Shown: positions 15,299-18,895 of the stretch, one piece after another | Position numbering within the stretch: the stretch's first letter is position 1 | Layout of the letters: every line of letters starts with the position of its first letter | DNA from: an uncultured Oscillospiraceae bacterium | GTDB taxonomy: Bacteria; Bacillota; Clostridia; Oscillospirales; Acutalibacteraceae | Assembly (NCBI GenBank): GCA_900549675.1 | Contig: URPG01000003.1 | Location: forward strand, 1 to 18,895 | Reading direction: 5' to 3' | Length of the DNA: 18,895 bases | Program-made: the position numbers and the translations under genes | The notes under the pieces: model-generated | Database searches by the model: none | What the model saw: the letters and a program-made list of their open reading frames with translations, nothing else | What the model was told of the DNA's origin: nothing

Positions 15299-15354
15299 AT
15301 TCCATCTCCTTTCCGGGGGCGATTCATCTGCCCCTCACCGATAAGCGAAAAAGA

Positions 15355-15412
15355 GAGTTCTTTCGAACCCCCTTTTGAGAAAAGATTTTTTATAACGGGT
15401 CCTTGCGAACCC
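15355..15412 (-). terminator. Two tandem hairpins with GNRA tetraloops
   Basis: On the minus strand GGGTTC-GCAA-GGACCC (15412-15397) is followed 26 bases later by GGGTTC-GAAA-GAACTC (15370-15355) and then TCTTTTTC. Both stems have six pairs with one wobble, share the same 5' arm and close GNRA loops. They lie directly after the sigma-like gene. The second, with its T-run, fits a partial terminator or attenuator between this gene and the rest of the early operon. Confidence 0.55.
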
Positions 15413-15414
15413 TA

Positions 15415-15909
15415 TTAGGATAGAATTTTTCTAAGTCGTTCTTGAAGCTTCTTAAGGCGACCGCGAATAGCCGCTTCTGTGACACCTTCTTCTGCTGCTA
15501 TATCAGTGTTGGATCTTTTCTCAAGGTACACTTTTTTGAAGAGTTCTTTTTGTTGTGGTAAAAGACACTCCATTGCCTTGGTTAACTTGTCCAGCATATC
15601 TTGATGTTCAGCCTCATCTTCTGCTTGTATAATTAGCTGTTCTGGATTCGCAGTATCATCTGCAAGATACTTATTGCGGTCATTTGCCGCTTCCTCTTCG
15701 CCATCATGATAAGCATCCAGATGTGTTGTCACTCGATAATCGTACCGGCGCTGCTCGTCCACTTCGTCATCATCCATAGTATGTAAAAGCTCGATATCAG
15801 CTTCGGTGACTCCATCTTCACCTGGGGTAATCACAATCTTTGTTCCTTCAGCAGTGTAATAAATGTAGTTAGTTCTCTTCTTTTTACTTGTTTTGTACGC
15901 TCTTTTCAT
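15415..15909 (-). CDS. Phage sigma-70 region 4-type protein
   Basis: A 164-residue protein. ATG 15909 is chosen because AAAGGAGT lies six bases before it; the longer frame to 16023 runs through a terminator hairpin and lacks a site. A basic N-terminus (MKRAYKTSKKKRTNY) leads to an acidic middle (~30-105), then residues ~105-162 form a sigma region 4-like helix-turn-helix domain: LPQQKELFKKVYLEKRSNTD followed by IAAEEGVTEAAIRGRLKKL. Such proteins in Gram-positive phages act as transcription factors for early or late genes. It is the second gene of the minus-strand early operon, and its leader RNA carries alternative hairpins. Confidence 0.8.
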   Translation of the reverse strand: MKRAYKTSKKKRTNYIYYTAEGTKIVITPGEDGVTEADIELLHTMDDDEVDEQRRYDYRVTTHLDAYHDGEEEAANDRNKYLADDTANPEQLIIQAEDEAEHQDMLDKLTKAMECLLPQQKELFKKVYLEKRSNTDIAAEEGVTEAAIRGRLKKLQERLRKILS

Positions 15910-15947
15910 AATTTGACTCCTTTGGTTTTCAAAATTTGGCTTTGAAA

Positions 15948-16050
15948 AATCCGCAGGAGCCGGTTTTCTTTTATCCGCAGAGCAGAAAAAAAGACGGGCA
16001 GGAAACACTTTCAAAGTGTTCATCCTGTCCGTCTAGCGGCTCTGCGGATT
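15948..16050 (-). promoter_or_regulatory. Leader RNA with mutually exclusive hairpins, candidate attenuator
   Basis: On the minus strand an AATCCGCAGAGCCG segment (16050-16037) can pair with GCTCTGCGGAT at 15983-15973 (11 bp) or with CGGCTCCTGCGGATT at 15962-15948 (14 bp, one bulge). Enclosed is a long stem: AGACGGACAGGA / TCCTGCCCGTCT (16034-16023 with 16003-15992, one wobble), capped by AACACTTTGAAAGTGTT, followed by seven T. The inner stem is an excellent terminator. The distal pairing also ends in TTTTT. It sits in the leader of the sigma-like gene, so termination control is plausible. Confidence 0.65.
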
Positions 16051-16078
16051 ATTTCGTATAATTGCTTGATCACAATTC

Positions 16079-16228
16079 TTAAATTGCCTCAGAGTTAATA
16101 ACTTTCATGGTGCCATCTTCCATGAACTGAATAACTGTCTTAAACCCTCTCTGAACAATTTCAACTATTTTATTTGAAGCATCTGCTCGACAAACTGTCT
16201 TACCATTACCATTCTTAATCACTTCCAT
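16079..16228 (-). CDS. Short phage early protein (49 residues)
   Basis: A complete frame starting at ATG 16228, six bases after CGGAGGTGA and ending in TAA at 16079. The product (MEVIKNGNGKTVCRADASNK, then IVEIVQRGFKTVIQFMEDGT and MKVINSEAI) is a compact beta-strand protein with regular alternation. Small proteins of this kind commonly open phage early operons. It is the first gene on the minus strand after the divergent control region and is followed by the leader hairpins of the sigma-like gene. Family and role unknown. Confidence 0.75.
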   Translation of the reverse strand: MEVIKNGNGKTVCRADASNKIVEIVQRGFKTVIQFMEDGTMKVINSEAI

Positions 16229-16290
16229 GCCCTCACCTCCGTTTCACTTAATAAAGATAATTTGTTTTTATTCGCGCAGTATATTGATGC

Positions 16291-16319
16291 GTTCGCAAAT
16301 ATAAAATTGAAATTTGCGA
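16291..16319. promoter_or_regulatory. Inverted-repeat operator between divergent operons
   Basis: TTCGCAAAT (16291-16299) and ATTTGCGAA (16311-16319) are exact inverse complements with an 11-base gap. The right arm overlaps the last base of the -35 and the spacer of the forward promoter at 16306-16334. The left arm lies just upstream of a TATACT-like -10 (about 16274-16279) on the minus strand. A dimeric repressor bound here could control both directions. Confidence 0.6.
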
Positions 16320-16334
16320 AAATACGTGATATAA
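16306..16334 (+). promoter_or_regulatory. Promoter of the ABC-3C operon
   Basis: TTGAAA (16306-16311) and TATAAT (16329-16334) with a 17-base spacer. Predicted transcript start near 16341 leaves a leader of about 140 bases before the first codon, which contains the decamer repeats and a hairpin. Confidence 0.8.
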
Positions 16335-16353
16335 TTGTAAAAAGTTGTGTACA

Positions 16354-16458
16354 TTACAGATGGACTGTACAGTGTCAACTTCCTTTGAAACAATTGTAGT
16401 AAAAATAAAAAAACCATCTCTAACAGATGGGTACAGATGGATACAACCGGATACAAAG
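16354..16458. repeat. Decamer repeats in the ABC-3C leader
   Basis: TACAGATGGA occurs exactly at 16354-16363 and 16432-16441. The second copy lies in a 10-base-period run: AACAGATGGG (16422), TACAGATGGA (16432), TACAACCGGA (16442), TACAAAG (16452). A perfect palindrome ACTGTACAGT (16363-16372) adjoins the first copy. Ten-base phasing puts sites on one face of DNA. Confidence 0.6.
16401..16430 (-). terminator. Minus-strand terminator in front of the ABC-3C operon
   Basis: On the minus strand CCATCT-GTTAG-AGATGG (16430-16414) is followed by TTTTTTTATTTTT. It would stop minus-strand transcription coming from the right, although all genes seen there are on the plus strand. On the plus strand there is no T-run. 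Confidence 0.7.
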
Positions 16459-16478
16459 CATGAAGGAGGTAATTTCTA

Positions 16479-17633
16479 TTGATATTGACATTTAGCGAAT
16501 TCGCACAAATCCTGATGCCCATATTAGGTTCTGGGGCAAATACTGCAGAATTTACTAAAGAGTTGTTCTCTAATATCACTACTTTTCCAGATGATATGGA
16601 TGGAGATTACAACCCTATTCATGACGTTACAAGTTCAGCTCTAAAAAGCTATTTTAATGGCACTAGGCCTATTTCATCTATGGCGAAAAAAATTAATAAA
16701 TACATAGATATAGATAAGTTTGAGAACTATATTAATTCGGCAAATGAAGACGCTCAAAGCTCCTTAGGTAGTAAACTTTCGGAGTATTTTCCAGACATTA
16801 ATGCGTTCAATACGCCTGAAAAGTGCGCTAAAATTTTCAAAGATATTCTTATTGAAAGTGCAACATCAGGAAAAAGCAAAAAAGCCACTTCTACATCAAG
16901 TAAAAGTGGCCAATTAATAAGTGTTGACGTGCTAAAAAACGAGTTTGGTCTACGTCTAATTTTAGAGTCAAATGGTATTTGCCCCAACGATAATTGCTAT
17001 CAACCTCTGTATGTTACGAGCAACAATGGTAAGACAGCAGCTAATTACGAAATTGCTCAAATCGATCCAAAATTGAAACCTGATAGCTATGAAAACCTTA
17101 TTGCTTTGTGTCCAAAATGTAAAAATAAGTATTTGTTATCTCCAAGTCAAGATGATATTAAACGCATGGCAGATATTAAAAGACATCTTATGCTAGAAGC
17201 TAATGCTATTGAAGCTTTGGCTGATTCAAAGATAGAAGAGGGCGTAAATAGAGTTTTAAGAAAAATAAGCACCACTCCATTCACAGAATTGATTCCTTTA
17301 AACTACGATCCAGTTGAAGTAAAAAGAAAGATTAAGAGAGACAATGTCCCTCTTTTTATCAAAATTCAAAGCAGTGTTAATATCTACTATCTTTATGTTG
17401 AGAATTTATTTCAACAGTTGAGTAAAGAAGGTCAATTACGGTTTGAGCCATTCTCCATGCAAGTGAAATTAAATTACTGGAATCTACGTGATCAGGGTTT
17501 ATCACAATCTGATATCTATTATAAATTAGTTGATTGGCTTGCTAAAAACACAAATGAAAGTAAAGAACCGTGCGAAGTGATTATTTCATATTTCGTACAG
17601 AAGTGCGAGGTGTTCGATGTTATTGCCGAATAA
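16479..17633 (+). CDS. ABC-3C system protein with zinc-cluster HNH-like domain and C-terminal ABC-3C domain
   Basis: A 384-residue protein with TTG start nine bases after AGGAGG. Residues 1-128 are helical and unassigned. A Ser/Thr/Lys linker (129-145) follows. Residues ~146-240 look like an HNH/treble-clef domain: ICPNDNC (Cys168, Cys173), a strand NYEIAQIDPK, Asn206 in YENLIALC, then Cys211-x-x-Cys214. The usual histidines are replaced (Gln194, and Lys/Asn after the last cysteine), so nuclease activity is uncertain. Residues ~265-384 (TPFTELIPLNYDP, FIKIQSSVNIYYLYVENLFQ) resemble the C-terminal domains that join effectors to ABC three-component systems. It overlaps the middle-component gene by 17 bases. 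Assignment rests mainly on this gene order plus the ATPase. Confidence 0.72.
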   Translation: MILTFSEFAQILMPILGSGANTAEFTKELFSNITTFPDDMDGDYNPIHDVTSSALKSYFNGTRPISSMAKKINKYIDIDKFENYINSANEDAQSSLGSKLSEYFPDINAFNTPEKCAKIFKDILIESATSGKSKKATSTSSKSGQLISVDVLKNEFGLRLILESNGICPNDNCYQPLYVTSNNGKTAANYEIAQIDPKLKPDSYENLIALCPKCKNKYLLSPSQDDIKRMADIKRHLMLEANAIEALADSKIEEGVNRVLRKISTTPFTELIPLNYDPVEVKRKIKRDNVPLFIKIQSSVNIYYLYVENLFQQLSKEGQLRFEPFSMQVKLNYWNLRDQGLSQSDIYYKLVDWLAKNTNESKEPCEVIISYFVQKCEVFDVIAE

Positions 17634-17844
17634 AATTTTCACATATAACGAAAGTATATTGTCTAAATTCCCTTTTGTCCTTAAAGAACTGTCAATTTCT
17701 CCACAATCAGTAATAACTCTTTACATGAAGATGCGGCCTCTGATATCTGATGTGGGCGAATATATAGAAATCCTCGATTCTCTTTATGCATTACAGAAGA
17801 TTGAATACGACGAAGATCGAGAGGTGTTGATATATGTTAGTTGA
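17617..17844 (+). CDS. ABC-3C middle component (MC6-like)
   Basis: A 75-residue protein starting MLLPNKIFTYNESILSKFPF. The MLLPxK opening, a central helix and an acidic hydrophobic end (YALQKIEYDEDREVLIYV) match the size and feel of the middle components of ABC three-component systems, best the short type I know as MC6. It is read from ATG 17617 with GAGGTG four bases upstream. It overlaps the effector gene by 17 bases and the ATPase gene by 11, so the three are translationally coupled. The fold is likely a small winged helix bridging effector and ATPase. No catalytic residues are visible. Confidence comes largely from the neighbouring ATPase. Confidence 0.72.
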   Translation: MLLPNKIFTYNESILSKFPFVLKELSISPQSVITLYMKMRPLISDVGEYIEILDSLYALQKIEYDEDREVLIYVS

Positions 17845-18895
17845 AATACATTGTGATGAATTTATGTCCTATGGAAAGCCCCGAAAACCTATCATTTTCC
17901 ATGAAGGACTTAATACTGTGCTCGGCGGCCAATCAGCAGATAATTCTATTGGTAAATCTACGTTCCTTCTAATCATAGATTATGTTTTTGGAGGCGATAC
18001 TTACAAGTATTCAGATGCTGCACACAAACTGAAAAACCACTTTATTAAATTTGCTTTTAAGTTTGATAATCAACACTATTATTTTTGTAGAGATATTGTT
18101 AACAGTGAGGAGGTTTCTGTTTGCGATAAAAACTATAATATTCAAAAAACTATACCACTTCAGGAGTTTAAAGATTTTCTATTTTCAAAATACAATATTA
18201 ATCTTCCTCATGTTACTTTTAGAGATGTTGTCGGGCGCTATTTCAGAATTTACGGTAAAGATAATCATTCTGAGAAAAAGCCTCTCCACTCAACCAGCTC
18301 AGAACCAGCTGAAAAGGCAATCACTGCTTTAGAAAAACTTTTTAATGTTTTTGATAGAATTCAAGAATATAAAACGGTTGAGTCAATGAAGAAAGATAAG
18401 TTTGCAACATTTAAAAAGGCAAGGAAATTTGAGCTTTTGCCCTTCTCAATTACAACAAAACGTCAGTATAAAGAAAATGAAAAGGAAATTGCAAGATTAC
18501 GGGAAGCTTTAGTTAATCTCACAGAACAAATAGACAAAGATTTATCACATGATGATCTAGTCCATGCGGAAGAAGCGTCAGCCATAAAAGCTGAAATAAC
18601 CTCTATTAAGAGGCAGAGAAGCAGACTATTATCTCAACTTAAAGTTGTAACAAAAAACTTGAGTGGCGAACGCGTTATATCTGAAAGCGATATAGTTGAA
18701 TTAGCGCAATTCTTTCCAGAGGCGGATATAAGAAAAATTAAAGATATTAACAGATTTCATGGTAAGATGCAGCAAATATTAAGCGACGAAATGACTGAAG
18801 AGGCGGAAAGATTGCGGGTATTAATTGAGTCTACTGAAATAGAAATATCTAGACTTGAAGATGATTTACGGAAACTTGGTATTCCTGCGAATCTT
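17834..18895 (+). CDS. ABC-3C ABC ATPase (DUF2326-like), N-terminal part
   Basis: An open frame of 354 residues that continues beyond the right edge. ATG 17834 follows GAGGTG with seven bases between. Residues 23-46 (HEGLNTVLGGQSADNSIGKS and following) hold the Walker A loop, GGQSADNSIGKST with Lys41, in the extended form typical of the DUF2326/ABC-3C class of SMC-Rad50-like ATPases. Residues ~52-110 are beta-rich, and 155-180 carry FRDVVGRYFRIYGKDNHSEK. From about residue 215 a long charged helical region begins (EKEIARLREALVNLTEQIDK), the first arm of a coiled coil. Walker B, signature and H-loop should lie past the edge. Expected role: nucleotide-gated sensor of invading DNA that licenses the effector. 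Confidence 0.85.
   Translation, partial: MLVEIHCDEFMSYGKPRKPIIFHEGLNTVLGGQSADNSIGKSTFLLIIDYVFGGDTYKYSDAAHKLKNHFIKFAFKFDNQHYYFCRDIVNSEEVSVCDKNYNIQKTIPLQEFKDFLFSKYNINLPHVTFRDVVGRYFRIYGKDNHSEKKPLHSTSSEPAEKAITALEKLFNVFDRIQEYKTVESMKKDKFATFKKARKFELLPFSITTKRQYKENEKEIARLREALVNLTEQIDKDLSHDDLVHAEEASAIKAEITSIKRQRSRLLSQLKVVTKNLSGERVISESDIVELAQFFPEADIRKIKDINRFHGKMQQILSDEMTEEAERLRVLIESTEIEISRLEDDLRKLGIPANL

Noticed and set aside
15910..16023. N-terminal extension of the sigma-like gene to 16023
   Set aside because: These codons run through a strong hairpin with a T-run and have no ribosome site, whereas ATG 15909 has AAAGGAGT at proper spacing.
16268..16579. 103-residue open frame on the minus strand over the ABC-3C control region
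   Set aside because: It overlaps promoter, terminator and the start of the ABC-3C gene, has no ribosome site and reads as low-complexity AT-rich sequence.
18051..18332. 93-residue plus-strand frame within the ATPase
   Set aside because: It is a shifted frame inside the ABC ATPase gene, which is open with clear Walker A to the window edge.

Overview
The window looks like accessory DNA of a low-to-moderate GC Gram-positive bacterium (Bacillota, most likely a clostridial or erysipelotrichial gut lineage). The signs are strong AGGAGG ribosome sites, frequent TTG starts, phage lysis and early genes of clostridial-phage type, large serine recombinases used for integration, and aminoglycoside-kinase genes of Gram-positive type. 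No chromosomal housekeeping gene is seen. The species cannot be fixed from this sequence.

Layout. (1) 1-2028, + strand: late end of a prophage, with the C-terminus of a tail-associated protein, a terminator, a holin, an overlapping amidase endolysin and a terminator. (2) 2107-5930, +: integration module with a SHOCT-type small protein and three consecutive serine-recombinase genes. The middle one is only a DNA-binding-domain paralog with no catalytic domain. (3) 6063-7457, +: a three-gene operon of unknown role. It has a consensus promoter overlapped by a perfect 13-bp inverted repeat, a ribbon-helix-helix regulator, a 63-residue protein and a four-cysteine protein. (4) 7458-7906: non-coding mosaic with degenerate direct repeats that may be an insertion-sequence end. 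(5) 7907-11957, - strand: drug-modification cluster with a broken ANT(6), an APH(6)-like kinase, a GrpB/UPF0157 protein, an APH(9)-like kinase, a blasticidin-deaminase-like cytidine deaminase and a metallo-beta-lactamase-fold hydrolase. (6) 11921-14063, -: a second, inverted recombinase trio, broken at both ends. Its distal member runs into the ANT(6) remnant and its first member is cut where it meets a DUF2800 gene. (7) 14048-16228, -: early operon of a second phage (49-residue protein, sigma-region-4 protein, two small proteins, truncated DUF2800) with elaborate RNA hairpins. (8) 16291-18895, +: a divergent operon that I identify as an ABC three-component (ABC-3C) predicted conflict/defence system: an effector-type protein with a zinc-cluster HNH-like middle domain, a 75-residue middle component, and a DUF2326-like ABC ATPase running off the right edge.

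How it fits together. Two phage-derived segments, each carrying a homologous recombinase trio, face each other across a resistance cluster. One trio appears intact. The other was broken by the events that brought in the resistance genes and fused it to phage DNA. A 12-bp sequence is shared by the outer edge of the intact trio and by the DUF2800 junction of the broken trio, so it is a candidate recombination core. The ABC-3C operon faces away from the phage early operon, behind its own promoter, operator-like repeats and decamer repeats, and is the strongest candidate for an uncharacterised biological system here.
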